DNA of 64,000 nucleotides from Nitrospirota bacterium (GTDB lineage Bacteria > Nitrospirota > Nitrospiria > Nitrospirales > Nitrospiraceae). The notes under the pieces were generated by a model. It saw only the letters and a list, made by a program, of their open reading frames with translations. It searched no databases and was not told where the DNA came from. The stretch is taken from NCBI GenBank assembly GCA_002737345.1, contig NSIK01000012.1, positions 41,101-105,100 of the forward strand. The letters run 5' to 3'. Shown here one piece after another: positions 8,741 to 18,225 of the stretch (position 1 is its first letter; the number at the start of each line of letters is the position of its first letter). The position numbers and the translations under genes are program-made.

Positions 8741-9862
8741 CTACTCGAAGTGGGATTTCATCTTATCGAAGAAGCCGTCGCCACCTTCGTCCATCGTCAT
8801 GCCGCTTTCTTTGGCGAATTCCGTGAGCAATTCTTTCTGACGGGCAGTCAGTTTGGTGGGGATCTGAATTTTGATGACGAATAGCTGATCGCCGGTGCTT
8901 TGGATCTTGAGGCTGGGAATGCCCAGGCCCTTGAGTCGGAGAATCTTGTCCTGTTGCGTGCCGGCAGGAATCTTGATGACCGTATTGCCTTTCAGTGTAG
9001 GGACTTCGATTTTTCCTCCGAGCACGGCTGTGACGAAATTGACCGGGACGTCGCAGAGGATGTCGTGACCTTGACGCTGAAAGACCGGGTGAGGCTTGAC
9101 GGTAATCGCCACATAGAGATCGCCTGGCGGACCCGCATTGACTCCGTGCTCCCCTTCGTTGGAGAGGCGCAGGCGCATACCTGATTCGATGCCGGCCGGG
9201 ATGTGGACCGCGATGGTCCGTTCCCGATAGGTGCGCTGACGGCCCTGGCAAGCGCCGCAGGGCTCTGTGACGATCCGTCCCGCCCCTTCGCATTGGCCGC
9301 AGGGACGGCTGATGCTGAAGAAGCCCTGCTGGAACCGCATCTGGCCGGCCCCTTTGCAGCTGGGGCAGGTCTTGATCGCGGCGGCGCTCTTGGCGCCGGA
9401 TCCTTTACAGTCAGAGCAGACTTCCCAGCGCGGGATTTTCAGCTTGGCATCTTTTCCGTAGACGGATTCTTCAAAGGTCAGCTCGAGGTTGTACTGGAGA
9501 TCGTTGCCTCGCTCTGCTCGATTACCGCCACGCTGGCCCCCGAAAAAATCTTCGAAGATGTCGTTGAAGGCGTCACCGAAGCCGCCGCCACGCCCGAATC
9601 CCTCAGGTCCAGGACCCTGCTGGCCGCCCGCGTGGCCGAACATGTCGTAGCGTTTGCGTTTTTCCTGATCGTTCAGTGTCTCGTAGGCTTCGTTGACCTC
9701 TTTGAACTTTTCTTCCGATACTTTTTTCTCCGCCTCTCCGGTCTGGAGATCAGGGTGGTGCTGGCGGGCCATCTTGCGATAGGCCTTCTTCAGTTCGTCG
9801 TCGGAGGCGGTTCGTTCGACGCCTAAGGTTTCGTAGTAATCGCGCTTGGACACGGCTGCCAT
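8741..9862 (-). CDS. dnaJ: chaperone protein DnaJ
   Basis: Hsp40 co-chaperone that delivers unfolded clients to DnaK and stimulates its ATPase. The 373 aa contain a J domain with HPD at residues 36-38, a Gly/Phe-rich linker (about 75-115), four zinc-finger cysteine repeats (CSDCKGSG, CPSCKGAG, CGQCEGAG, CGACQGRQ; the last deviates from CxxCxGxG), and the C-terminal client-binding domain. It is a full type I DnaJ. It lies 74 bases downstream of dnaK, with a strong hairpin in the gap that may adjust dnaJ expression. Confidence 0.97.
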   Translation of the reverse strand: MAAVSKRDYYETLGVERTASDDELKKAYRKMARQHHPDLQTGEAEKKVSEEKFKEVNEAYETLNDQEKRKRYDMFGHAGGQQGPGPEGFGRGGGFGDAFNDIFEDFFGGQRGGNRAERGNDLQYNLELTFEESVYGKDAKLKIPRWEVCSDCKGSGAKSAAAIKTCPSCKGAGQMRFQQGFFSISRPCGQCEGAGRIVTEPCGACQGRQRTYRERTIAVHIPAGIESGMRLRLSNEGEHGVNAGPPGDLYVAITVKPHPVFQRQGHDILCDVPVNFVTAVLGGKIEVPTLKGNTVIKIPAGTQQDKILRLKGLGIPSLKIQSTGDQLFVIKIQIPTKLTARQKELLTEFAKESGMTMDEGGDGFFDKMKSHFE

Positions 9863-9880
9863 CTCTCTGGGTGATAGAGC

Positions 9881-9922
9881 AGCAAGACCGAGCCCCGCAT
9901 ATTGACGAAGCTCGGTCCTGCT
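9881..9922 (-). promoter_or_regulatory. hairpin between dnaK and dnaJ
   Basis: GACCGAGC (9886-9893) pairs with GCTCGGTC (9910-9917), extended by AGCA/TGCT after a one-base mismatch or bulge. The loop is 16 bases. It lies between dnaK and dnaJ on the transcribed strand. No T-tract follows on the minus strand, so an intercistronic processing or stabilising stem is more likely than a full terminator. Confidence 0.5.
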
Positions 9923-9936
9923 GACGGTATTCTAGC

Positions 9937-11856
9937 TTACTTTTTCTCTTTGTCTACTTCTTCGAATTCTGCGTCGACGACCTTTTCGTCCGTCTTGGTC
10001 TCGCCCGCTCCGTCTCCCGCACTGGCGCCAGCGTCCGGTGCTGCCGAGGCGGAGGCCGCCTTGTACATTTCTTCCGCCAGCTTATGGGAGGCGGTGGTCA
10101 AGGCCTGGGTGGCGGACTCGATCGCGTCCGGGTCCGTGCCTTCCATCGCTTTCTTCAGCGCGGCGACGGCTTCCTCAACTTTGGTCTTGTCTTCTGCGGC
10201 GATCTTGTCGCCGTATTCGCTCAGGTTCTTTTCCGTCTGGTAGATCAGTGTGTCGGCCTGGTTTTTGGCCTCGGCGGTTTTCCGCCGCTTCTTATCGTCG
10301 TCCGTATGGGCCTGGGCATCCTTCACCAGCTTCTCAACTTCTTCTTTGCTCAAGCCGCCGGAGGCCGTGATCTTGATGGACTGTTCCTTCTGCGTAGCCA
10401 AGTCTTTGGCCGAGACATGGACGATGCCATTGGCATCGATGTCGAACGTCACTTCGACTTGCGGCATCCCGCGCGGGGCGGGAGGCAAACCGACTAGGTC
10501 GAACTGGCCAAGGAGCTTGTTGTCGTTCGCCATTTCGCGCTCGCCCTGGAACACGCGAATGGTCACGGCCGTTTGATTGTCCGCCGCCGTCGAGAATACC
10601 TGGCTCTTCTTCGTCGGAACGGTCGTGTTCCGCTCGATTAACTTCGTGAAGACACCGCCGAGGGTTTCGATACCCAGCGAAAGAGGCGTCACGTCGAGGA
10701 GTAGGACGTCTTTGACTTCGCCTTTGAGCACGCCGCCTTGAATGCCGGCGCCGATCGCCACTACTTCGTCGGGGTTCACGCCGCGATGCGGCTCTTTGCC
10801 GAAGAATTCTTTGACGGCCTGAATAACTTTCGGCATGCGAGTCATGCCGCCGACGAGGACGACTTCATTGATGTCGCGCGCGGAGACTCCGGCGTCAGAG
10901 AGCGCCTTCTTGCAGGGCTCGATCGACCGTTTGATCAGGTCGTCGACCAACTGCTCCAGCTTCGCGCGGGTCAGTTTGATAACCAGGTGCTTGGGTCCGC
11001 TGGCATCGGCTGTGATGAAGGGCAGATTGATCTCGGTGTCCTGCGATGAGGAGAGTTCGATCTTGGCCCGCTCCGCCGCTTCTTTCAGACGCTGGAGAGC
11101 CATCCGATCCTTACGGAGATCGATGCCCTGATCCTTCTTGAATTCATCGACCAACCAGTCCATGACGCGCTGGTCGAAGTCGTCGCCGCCGAGATAGGTA
11201 TCGCCGTTGGTTGACTTGACTTCGAACACGCCGTCGCCGATCTCCAGGATGGAGACGTCGAAGGTGCCGCCGCCCAAATCGTAGACGGCAACCCGCTCGT
11301 CTTTCTTTTTGTCTAGACCGTAGGCGAGGGCCGCGGCCGTCGGTTCGTTGATAATCCGGAGGACGGTCAAGCCTGCGACCTGGCCTGCATCTTTGGTGGC
11401 CTGACGCTGGCTGTCGTCGAAATAGGCCGGGACGGTGATGACCGCTTCGGTGACTTTTTCTCCGAGATAGTCTTCGGCGGTTTGCCGCATCTTTTGCAGA
11501 ATCATGGCGGAGATTTCCGGCGGACTGTAGCGCTTGCCGCGCAACTCGACATAGGCATCGCCGTTCTCGCCATCGAGCACTTTGTAGGGCAGCCGCTTGC
11601 CTGCGTCGGTGACTTGCTGGCTGTTGAACTTGCGGCCCATGAGTCGCTTCACGGAGAAAATCGTGTTCTCCGGATTCGTAATGGCCTGGCGTTTTGCAAT
11701 CTGCCCGACGAGGCGCTCGCCCTTTTCGGTAATAGCGACAACAGACGGGGTCGTGCGGGCTCCTTCTGAGTTGGCGATCACAATCGGTTCACCGCCGCTC
11801 ATGATCGAAACACAGGAGTTTGTCGTTCCAAGATCGATGCCGATCACTTTACCCAT
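9937..11856 (-). CDS. dnaK: chaperone protein DnaK (Hsp70)
   Basis: ATP-dependent chaperone for folding, disaggregation and stress recovery. The 639 aa start with the canonical [12 protein letters not shown], and continue with [20 protein letters not shown], the phosphate loop [20 protein letters not shown], and [12 protein letters not shown]. The substrate-binding domain begins with [18 protein letters not shown]. The lid ends in an Ala/Gly-rich linker and an acidic tail ([14 protein letters not shown]), the usual GrpE/DnaJ-responsive C-terminus. The start has AAGGAG upstream. It sits 72 bases after grpE in the order grpE-dnaK-dnaJ, with no hrcA in the window. Confidence 0.98.
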   Translation of the reverse strand: MGKVIGIDLGTTNSCVSIMSGGEPIVIANSEGARTTPSVVAITEKGERLVGQIAKRQAITNPENTIFSVKRLMGRKFNSQQVTDAGKRLPYKVLDGENGDAYVELRGKRYSPPEISAMILQKMRQTAEDYLGEKVTEAVITVPAYFDDSQRQATKDAGQVAGLTVLRIINEPTAAALAYGLDKKKDERVAVYDLGGGTFDVSILEIGDGVFEVKSTNGDTYLGGDDFDQRVMDWLVDEFKKDQGIDLRKDRMALQRLKEAAERAKIELSSSQDTEINLPFITADASGPKHLVIKLTRAKLEQLVDDLIKRSIEPCKKALSDAGVSARDINEVVLVGGMTRMPKVIQAVKEFFGKEPHRGVNPDEVVAIGAGIQGGVLKGEVKDVLLLDVTPLSLGIETLGGVFTKLIERNTTVPTKKSQVFSTAADNQTAVTIRVFQGEREMANDNKLLGQFDLVGLPPAPRGMPQVEVTFDIDANGIVHVSAKDLATQKEQSIKITASGGLSKEEVEKLVKDAQAHTDDDKKRRKTAEAKNQADTLIYQTEKNLSEYGDKIAAEDKTKVEEAVAALKKAMEGTDPDAIESATQALTTASHKLAEEMYKAASASAAPDAGASAGDGAGETKTDEKVVDAEFEEVDKEKK

Positions 11857-11928
11857 GTACCTACTCCTTCCTAGCTATATCTGTCTGTGATGATATGTGT
11901 ACGCTGAACTGGTGTTGTCTACTCTCGA

Positions 11929-12483
11929 TTAGCTCTCGGCCCGGCCTGTCGATACGCTTACCATGGCAGCCCGCAAGATACGGTCGTGCAGAAGATACCC
12001 CCGTTGAAACTCATCTACCACATGTTGCTCCGGCACCTTCTCGGACGGAACGGAGGTGACGGACTGATGCGTCGCGGGATCGAAGGGTTTGCCGATCGTT
12101 TCGATGGGCGTGACATAAAATCTCGTCAAGGCTCCCGTCAACTGTTTGAGGGTGAGCTCCACGCCTTGCATGAGCACTTCGTTGCTCCCACCTTCTTGTG
12201 AGGCCTTGATGGCCCGTTCGAGATTGTCGATGACCGGCAGGAGGTCCTTCAGCAATTGTTCATTGCCGAACCGGATCTGGTCCCGCTGGTCCTTCTGGGT
12301 CAAGCGCTTATAGTTGTCAAACTCGGCAGCGAGCCGAAGGTACTTGTCGTTCAAACCCGTCGCTTCTTCAGCCTTGTCCGCGAGAGCCTGTTCTAGCGCT
12401 GCCACTGAGCCTGGTTCCTCAATGGCTTGCGCGGCATTATTCAAGTCATCGATTGTATTCGTGTTCTGCTGATCTTCAGCCAT
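11929..12483 (-). CDS. grpE: nucleotide exchange factor GrpE
   Basis: Releases ADP from DnaK and may sense temperature. The 184 aa comprise an N-terminal disordered stretch, a long coiled coil (about 30-95) with LRLAAEFDNYKRLTQKDQ, and a C-terminal beta-wing with the signature PIETIGKPFDPATHQSV and YLLHDRILRAAMVSV. The ATG at 12483 is preferred because AGGAG lies 8 bases upstream; an in-frame extension to 12516 adds 11 residues without family character. It is the first gene of the heat-shock operon. Confidence 0.95.
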   Translation of the reverse strand: MAEDQQNTNTIDDLNNAAQAIEEPGSVAALEQALADKAEEATGLNDKYLRLAAEFDNYKRLTQKDQRDQIRFGNEQLLKDLLPVIDNLERAIKASQEGGSNEVLMQGVELTLKQLTGALTRFYVTPIETIGKPFDPATHQSVTSVPSEKVPEQHVVDEFQRGYLLHDRILRAAMVSVSTGRAES

Positions 12484-12505
12484 GAAATACTCCTCTGTCC
12501 GTGTG

Positions 12506-12542
12506 GAGATAGCCACAGGCCCTATAAAGTCAACGGGGCCTG
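12506..12542 (-). promoter_or_regulatory. candidate grpE promoter with overlapping inverted repeat
   Basis: On the minus strand TTGACT (12533-12528) is followed after 16 bases by TATCTC (12511-12506), about 23 bases before the grpE start. A perfect 7-base inverted repeat, CAGGCCC/GGGCCTG (12516-12522 and 12536-12542), surrounds the -35 box. It could be an operator, but it does not match the CIRCE element. Confidence 0.38.
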
Positions 12543-12573
12543 GAAAATTAATTACTTGTGCGGGCAGTGGCTT

Positions 12574-13365
12574 TTAAACTTGCGTGGCGGAGGGGAAGGT
12601 GCCCTGAGCGCGGAGGTAGAGGAGTTCCAGCCCTTCTAAAGTCAGGAGGGGCTCGATTTTTTGGATTGATGTGGTTTCGGAAGCCAAGATGGAGCTGAGG
12701 CCTCCTGTCCCGATGACATAGGCGGTGCGTCCCAGTTCCTGCTCCATGCGCCGAACGACGGTATCGACCAGTCCCGCATAGCCGAATAAGAGCCCTGATT
12801 GAATGCTGCTGGCTGTGTCTGTGCCGATGGTGGTCTTCGGGCGGATTAACTCCACCTTGGCCAGTTTGGCGGCTCTGGTGAAGAGGGCCTCCGCCGAGAT
12901 GACCAGGCCGGGAGCGATGACGCCTCCGAGGTATTGGCCCTCGGCTGTGATGGCGCAAAAGGTGGTGGCAGTGCCGAAGTCGACGACGATGAGGTCGCGG
13001 CGATATTTATGGTAAGCGGCCGCGGCATTGACCAGCCGGTCGCTGCCGATTTCTTTGGGATTGTCGTACCGGATGGTGAGTCCCGTATCCGTGTCCGAGG
13101 TCACCACTAGGGGGCGCAGATGGAAATACTGTTCGAGCATCTGCTCGACGGTTCCGGTCAGAGCCGGGACGACGCTGGAGATGATGGCACCGGTTAGCCG
13201 CTGCACGGAGATTTCTGCCGCCGTAAGGAGGTTGGCGAAGAGAATGCCGTACTCGTCGGACGTTTTCTTCACGTCCGTGGCGATGCGCCAATGGGCCGCC
13301 AGGGTGCGGTCGTTATAGACGCCCCAGACAATATTGGTGTTGCCGATATCGAGCACGAGAAGCAT
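12574..13365 (-). CDS. coaX: type III pantothenate kinase
   Basis: Phosphorylates pantothenate, the first step of coenzyme A synthesis. It belongs to the CoaX family, which is monovalent-cation dependent and insensitive to CoA feedback. The 263 aa of the ASKHA fold start with the P-loop-like LVLDIGNTNIVWGVY and contain the GSDRLVNAAAAYHKY segment. Next come the VDFGTATTFCAITAEGQYLGGVIAPG motif with its catalytic Asp, and a C-terminal VIGTGGLSSILA. It lies directly after birA (43-base gap) in a cofactor run. A paired CoA-related enzyme, the ketopantoate reductase homologue, lies elsewhere at 19670. Confidence 0.94.
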   Translation of the reverse strand: MLLVLDIGNTNIVWGVYNDRTLAAHWRIATDVKKTSDEYGILFANLLTAAEISVQRLTGAIISSVVPALTGTVEQMLEQYFHLRPLVVTSDTDTGLTIRYDNPKEIGSDRLVNAAAAYHKYRRDLIVVDFGTATTFCAITAEGQYLGGVIAPGLVISAEALFTRAAKLAKVELIRPKTTIGTDTASSIQSGLLFGYAGLVDTVVRRMEQELGRTAYVIGTGGLSSILASETTSIQKIEPLLTLEGLELLYLRAQGTFPSATQV

Positions 13366-13408
13366 GGCCTATTGTACGTCTCGGGTAAGTGATTTGGCCA
13401 GTAGGCCG

Positions 13409-14248
13409 TTAGGTCCGCACATGGATAATGTCAGCGACGCGTAAGTGAAGGGTCGCCGGCTCTTTGGAACCTGTTTGCGTCTTCTCCGGTTTTACGATCA
13501 GGGCTCCATCCTGGTCGATGCCTTCTGCTTGCCCCAGGCACTGGTCTCCATTGGCCAGCGTAGCTTTTATTTTCTGTCCGATGGTGGAGCAGCGCTGGTG
13601 ATAGGCCAATGAGAGCCGACTGGTTCCGTGAGCTGCCAATTCATCGATGCATTGTTCGAGCTCAAGGAGGAGTTGGGCGAGTAGCCTGTTGCGGTCCACC
13701 GTTCGTTGTTGTTCATGCCAGATCGAGGTAGCAGATTCGCGGAGTTCCTCCGGCCAGTCTTCTTGTGCGACGTTGACGTTGAGGCCGATTCCAATAATTT
13801 GGAAGGGGATTGCGCCGGCAGAAGAACTGCTTTCACAGAGAATCCCTCCGACCTTTCGCTCCGAGATCAGGAGATCGTTGGGCCATTTCACAGAGACCTG
13901 GAGAGATGAAACCGCCTCGATGGCTTCTGCTGCAGCCAGAGCCGAGACGAGCGGGAGCCAGGAGAGCCATTCCGTGAGACCTTCAGCTGGACGTTTCATT
14001 CTGAGGATGACAGAGCAGTAGAGATTGGCGCCACCCGGTGAAAACCAGGTTCTAGCCAAGCGCCCACGGCCGGCGGTCTGGCTGTCGGCGACGACGACTG
14101 TGCCATGCTCCACGTCTGCCTGTGCGAGGCGCGAGGCTTCCCGGTTCGTTGAGGGGAGGCTGTCGAACAGCTCGATACGGCGCCCGAGCCACTTGCTGGA
14201 TAGCGTGCTTTGGATCGTGTCTCTGGAGAGGGGAGGTGACGCCTGCAC
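13409..14248 (-). CDS. birA: biotin-[acetyl-CoA-carboxylase] ligase
   Basis: Activates biotin with ATP and transfers it to the carrier protein of acetyl-CoA carboxylase. The 279 aa include FDSLPSTNREASRLA, the biotinyl-AMP loop GRGRLARTWFSPGGANLYCS, SVKWPNDLLISERKVGGIL with the active-site lysine, and GIGLNVNV, followed by the C-terminal SH3-like domain. There is no N-terminal DNA-binding domain, so it is a monofunctional ligase. The start is GTG at 14248, 3 bases after the nadC stop, so it is tightly coupled to nadC. Confidence 0.94.
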   Translation of the reverse strand: MQASPPLSRDTIQSTLSSKWLGRRIELFDSLPSTNREASRLAQADVEHGTVVVADSQTAGRGRLARTWFSPGGANLYCSVILRMKRPAEGLTEWLSWLPLVSALAAAEAIEAVSSLQVSVKWPNDLLISERKVGGILCESSSSAGAIPFQIIGIGLNVNVAQEDWPEELRESATSIWHEQQRTVDRNRLLAQLLLELEQCIDELAAHGTSRLSLAYHQRCSTIGQKIKATLANGDQCLGQAEGIDQDGALIVKPEKTQTGSKEPATLHLRVADIIHVRT

Positions 14249-14251
14249 TCG

Positions 14252-15130
14252 TTATTTCGCCTTGCGAATTTTTCGTGGTGGTTCGAGCACCAGACTCATC
14301 GTTGCGGCTGGAGCCGAATGGGTGAGGGCTCCGATAGAGATGCGGTCCGGGCCTGCTTCCGCCATCGCCCGTACATTGCTCAAGGTGATGCCGCCTGAGA
14401 CTTCCACGAGCGCATGGCCTTTGATCAGTTTGACGGCGCGACGAACCATGGCGGGCGTCATATTATCCAGCAGGATGATATCGACTCGCTCTGTCAGGGC
14501 CTGCTTCACATCCGCCAAGGATTCCACTTCCACAATTACCGTCATGTTGCGGGGGGCTTTGGCGTTGGCCTTGCGGCAGGCAGTCTTCACGGGCGTGGCC
14601 GTGCGGCGCAGGAGGGCCAGATGATTATCCTTGATGAGGATCCCGTCGCTCAGAGAGGGGCGGTGATTCGTGCCTCCGCCGAGGAGGACGGCCCATTTCT
14701 GAAGGGCGCGCAAGCCGGGGGTCGTTTTTCTCGTATCCAGGATGCTGACCGGGCATCCGTGAATTGCATGGCAATATTGGCTCGTCAAGGTGGCGATACC
14801 GGAGAGGTGTTGAAGAAAGTTCAGGGCGACCCGTTCCGCCGTGAGGATGGATCGGCCATCGCCTTCGATCTGGAGGAGACAGTCTCCAGCCTGCGCCAGG
14901 TCTCCATCCCGGTGGTGCATGAAGAGAACAAGCGAGGGATCGATGGCGCGAAACACCTGAATAGCCGCGGCGAGTCCGGCGACCACCAGGGATTGCTGGG
15001 CGACGATGCTGGCGCGTGCTGGAATCGGAGCAGGAAAGAGGACGGCGGTTGTGACGTCGCCATGCGGGAGGTCTTCCTGGAGCGCCAGCCTAACGGCGCG
15101 GCTGATGTCGGCAACCGGAGTCTTGATCAT
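14252..15130 (-). CDS. nadC: nicotinate-nucleotide pyrophosphorylase (carboxylating)
   Basis: Converts quinolinate and PRPP to nicotinate mononucleotide in de novo NAD synthesis. The 292 aa have EDLPHGDVTT near the N-terminus, the core LNFLQHLSGIATLT, the substrate-binding DTRKTTPGLRALQKWAV, HRPSLSDGILIKDNH, VEVESLADVKQAL and the C-terminal EVSGGITLSNVRAMAEAGPD. It begins 3 bases after the valS stop and ends 3 bases before birA, so valS, nadC, birA and coaX look like one transcript. Confidence 0.96.
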   Translation of the reverse strand: MIKTPVADISRAVRLALQEDLPHGDVTTAVLFPAPIPARASIVAQQSLVVAGLAAAIQVFRAIDPSLVLFMHHRDGDLAQAGDCLLQIEGDGRSILTAERVALNFLQHLSGIATLTSQYCHAIHGCPVSILDTRKTTPGLRALQKWAVLLGGGTNHRPSLSDGILIKDNHLALLRRTATPVKTACRKANAKAPRNMTVIVEVESLADVKQALTERVDIILLDNMTPAMVRRAVKLIKGHALVEVSGGITLSNVRAMAEAGPDRISIGALTHSAPAATMSLVLEPPRKIRKAK

Positions 15131-15133
15131 CAG

Positions 15134-17902
15134 TTAGGTTCCTAACATGGCGCGCAACTGTTGCTCGCTGCTGGCGAGCATGATCTGATCGCGGCGCAGG
15201 CTTGCCAATCGATTCTGGTGATCGGTAATGACTTCCAGCGGGGCCTTGGCGGTAAATTCCAGATTGCGCAGTTTTCCCTCCAGCCGTTCCATTTCCTTCG
15301 TCTGTTCCGATTGCTGCTTGAGTAGGCGATCCAGTGCTTTATTGAGATCCACGTCGCCCGCCACCAGGATGCCGACCGATAAACCTTCGATGACCAACCG
15401 GAGGAGGTTGCCGATCGGCCAGGTTGCCGTCGGGGTCAGCTCGACCGTGCCCCGTCCGAGATGGGCGAGGTAGGGCTTGAGGTGGTTCAAGTGCGCGTGT
15501 CTTTGCGGCTCCTCGTGCGAGACGTAAAACGTCATCGGTTGTCCCGGCGGATAGTTTAAGAGGACGCGGGAGGAGCGTACCAGGCCAATGGTCTGTTCCA
15601 GCAGCGTAAACCGCTGGTCCATCTCCGGCGCTATCCAGGCTGTTTCGTGGGTGGGATAATGCTGCACCACGATGCTCTCGCCTTGGTGGGGGAGGGTTTG
15701 CCAGATTTCTTCTGTGAGAAAGGGCATGAAGGGATGCAGGAGCCGCATCGTGGTCTCCAACGTATCGACCAGAGTCTGTCTGGTGCCAGGTGCATCAAGG
15801 CTGGCAGGATTTTGCAGTGCAGGCTTGATCAATTCGAGATACCAGTCGCAGTACTCGTGCCAGATGAACTGGTACAGAGCGTTGGCGGCCTGGTCGAAGC
15901 GATAGGCTTCCAGTTCCGTCGTGACGACCTGGATCGCATGATTGAGGCGGCTTAAAATCCAACGGTCAGGGAAACTGCGTTCTGATGGTGCATTCGCCGT
16001 GCGAGGCCCGTCCAGATTCATGAGGCTGAAGCGGGTCGCGTTCCAGATCTTGTTGGCGAAGTTGCGATAGCCCTCGATCCGTTCTTCTGCCAGTTTGATG
16101 TCGCGGCCAGGCGAGGCCATCGAGGCGAGGGTGAAGCGGAGCGCGTCTGTGCCGAACTGCTCCATCACATGGAGCGGGTCGATGACGTTGCCCTTCGACT
16201 TGCTCATTTTCTGCCCTTCGGCATCCCGCACGAGGGCATGGATATAGACGTCCCGGAAGGGCACTTCGCCCATGAACTTTAATCCCATCATGATCATGCG
16301 GGCGACCCAGAAGAAGAGGATGTCGAGTCCCGTCACGAGGGTGGAGGTCGGGTAGTAGGTTTTTAAATCAGCTGTCTGTTCCGGCCATCCCAAGGTCGAA
16401 AAGGGCCAGAGGGCTGAGGAGAACCAGGTGTCGAGGACGTCCGGGTCGCGGATGAAATCATGCCCCTGGCAAGTCGGACAAGTCGTGGGCGCGGTCTTTC
16501 CGACGATCGGTGTAGCGCCTTGGAGGATCGTGAGTCGTGGCGCGGCGGTGGCTGAGTCAGTTGAGGGGGCCCCCTCAACGATCAAGTCCTTGTTGCAATT
16601 GCGGCAATACCAAGCAGGGATTTGATGGCCCCACCAGATCTGGCGTGAGATGCACCAGTCTTTGATCTCCCTCATCCAGCCGAGATAATTGTTCGTCCAG
16701 CCTTCCGGAATGATGCGGATACGTCCGTCCACCACTGCCTGGATGGCTGGCTCTGCCAGCGGCTTGATCTTCACGAACCATTGAGGCGAGAGGTAGGGCT
16801 CGATCACCGTCTTACAGCGGTAGCATTTGCCGATGGCCATTTTATGGTCGGCGACTTCCGTAAGGAGCTCGCGATCTTTCAGGAGCTGCTCGATTTTAGG
16901 CCGCGCCTTGAGAGCGGGAAGGGTGGCGATGGCTTCGATGACGGCTGGTTCGACTCCGGCTGCTGTGAGACCCTCGCGATCGAGTCGAGCCTGGTGGTCA
17001 AAGATGGGCAGCCGGGGCAAGCTATGCCGTTCCCCTGCTTCAAAGTCATTGAAGTCGTGCGCCGGGGTGATCTTCACGGCGCCTGTCCCGAACTCGCGGT
17101 CGACGAGGATCGCATCCCCCACGATTGGAATGGTCCGGTTGGTCAGGGGGAGACGAACCCGCTGCCCGATCAATTTATTGTAGCGGGGATCTTCCGGATG
17201 GACTGCCACTGCCATGTCGCCGAGCATCGTTTCCGGTCTGGTGGTGGCGACGGTGAGGCGAACGGTCGGATCCTGCTCAAGCGGATATTCAATCGAATAG
17301 AGCTTCCCCTTGATGTCTTCGTGCTCGACTTCGATGTCTGAGAGGGCCGTCAGGCAGCGGGGGCACCAGTTGATCAGCCGCTCACCCCGATAGATTAGAC
17401 CTTCGTCATGTAATCGGACAAAGACTTCGAGGACTGCTTTCGAGAGGCCTTCGTCCATCGTAAAACGAAGCCGGTCCCAGTCGCAGGATTCCCCCAGCCG
17501 TTTTTGTTGGCGGATGATGGTATCGCCAGAGGTGGCTTTCCATTGCCAGATCCGTTCGATGAACCGGTCGCGGCCTAAAGACTCCCGGGAGGCCCCTTCT
17601 GCCATGAGCTGCTTTTCGACGATGTTTTGCGTGGCAATGCCGGCATGGTCTGTGCCTGGCAGCCAGAGCACATTGCGGCCCTGCATCCTCCGCCAGCGCA
17701 CCAGGATGTCCTGTATCGAGTGGTTCAGCGCATGGCCAACGTGAAGCGAGCCGGTGACGTTCGGGGGCGGAATGACGATGCTGTAGGGCGGGCCCGGATG
17801 GGTCGGCGAGGCGTGGAAATAGCCTTTTTTCGTCCAGACCTCATACCAGCGCGCTTCAACGGCTTTGGGGTCATAGCTTTTATCCAGTTGGGGTGTGCTC
17901 AT
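15134..17902 (-). CDS. valS: valyl-tRNA synthetase
   Basis: Class I enzyme that charges tRNA-Val and edits misactivated threonine. The 922 aa include the HIGH-type motif in PPNVTGSLHVGHALNHS, an editing CP1 domain with TTRPETMLGDMAVAVHPED, the KMSKS loop GQKMSKSKGNVIDP, an anticodon-binding helical domain, and the typical C-terminal coiled coil (about residues 850-920) seen in bacterial ValRS. The length is typical. The gene is divergent from a small basic-protein gene across a 190-base region and starts the valS-nadC-birA-coaX run. Confidence 0.97.
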   Translation of the reverse strand: MSTPQLDKSYDPKAVEARWYEVWTKKGYFHASPTHPGPPYSIVIPPPNVTGSLHVGHALNHSIQDILVRWRRMQGRNVLWLPGTDHAGIATQNIVEKQLMAEGASRESLGRDRFIERIWQWKATSGDTIIRQQKRLGESCDWDRLRFTMDEGLSKAVLEVFVRLHDEGLIYRGERLINWCPRCLTALSDIEVEHEDIKGKLYSIEYPLEQDPTVRLTVATTRPETMLGDMAVAVHPEDPRYNKLIGQRVRLPLTNRTIPIVGDAILVDREFGTGAVKITPAHDFNDFEAGERHSLPRLPIFDHQARLDREGLTAAGVEPAVIEAIATLPALKARPKIEQLLKDRELLTEVADHKMAIGKCYRCKTVIEPYLSPQWFVKIKPLAEPAIQAVVDGRIRIIPEGWTNNYLGWMREIKDWCISRQIWWGHQIPAWYCRNCNKDLIVEGAPSTDSATAAPRLTILQGATPIVGKTAPTTCPTCQGHDFIRDPDVLDTWFSSALWPFSTLGWPEQTADLKTYYPTSTLVTGLDILFFWVARMIMMGLKFMGEVPFRDVYIHALVRDAEGQKMSKSKGNVIDPLHVMEQFGTDALRFTLASMASPGRDIKLAEERIEGYRNFANKIWNATRFSLMNLDGPRTANAPSERSFPDRWILSRLNHAIQVVTTELEAYRFDQAANALYQFIWHEYCDWYLELIKPALQNPASLDAPGTRQTLVDTLETTMRLLHPFMPFLTEEIWQTLPHQGESIVVQHYPTHETAWIAPEMDQRFTLLEQTIGLVRSSRVLLNYPPGQPMTFYVSHEEPQRHAHLNHLKPYLAHLGRGTVELTPTATWPIGNLLRLVIEGLSVGILVAGDVDLNKALDRLLKQQSEQTKEMERLEGKLRNLEFTAKAPLEVITDHQNRLASLRRDQIMLASSEQQLRAMLGT

Positions 17903-18000
17903 TCAGTGGTGGTGTCCTCGAAACAGTGAATGTGTCTGTGAACATTGCGATCTTAGCATGCGGCTGGCGGCCTCTCAAGGAAGATGGGGCCACAGATAGC

Positions 18001-18029
18001 TTGAGGGGTGGGGCGGCGTGTGCTATACA
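18001..18029 (+). promoter_or_regulatory. sigma-70-type promoter for the small basic protein
   Basis: TTGAGG (18001-18006), a 17-base spacer and an extended -10 with TGC before TATACA (18024-18029). It lies about 64 bases upstream of the small ORF at 18093, in the divergent region with valS. Confidence 0.55.
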
Positions 18030-18092
18030 GACTCGCACCGGGCGAGGGCGAAAGGTTCGCCTCGCTTCCACTTTTTACGATTTGGAGAGACT

Positions 18093-18206
18093 ATGGCCAC
18101 AGGGCGTGAAAAAGACCGGAAGACCAGAAAGAAGCATTTGAAGAACATGGCGCGAGTGAAGGCGTTGGCGACTGCCAAACGGGGTAAGAAGACCAAGAAG
18201 AAGTAG
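18093..18206 (+). CDS. 37-aa lysine-rich basic protein
   Basis: Small ORF, MATGREKDRKTRKKHLKN at its start and TAKRGKKTKKK at its end, with roughly half of its residues Lys or Arg. The ATG at 18093 has GGAGAGA three bases upstream, and an extended -10 promoter lies about 64 bases upstream. Composition suggests binding of nucleic acid or rRNA, like very short ribosome-associated proteins, but no family is recognised. Its 3' end lies 19 bases before the end of a decayed gene on the opposite strand. Confidence 0.6.
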   Translation: MATGREKDRKTRKKHLKNMARVKALATAKRGKKTKKK

Positions 18207-18225
18207 GACCCCGCAGGGCGAGGCC

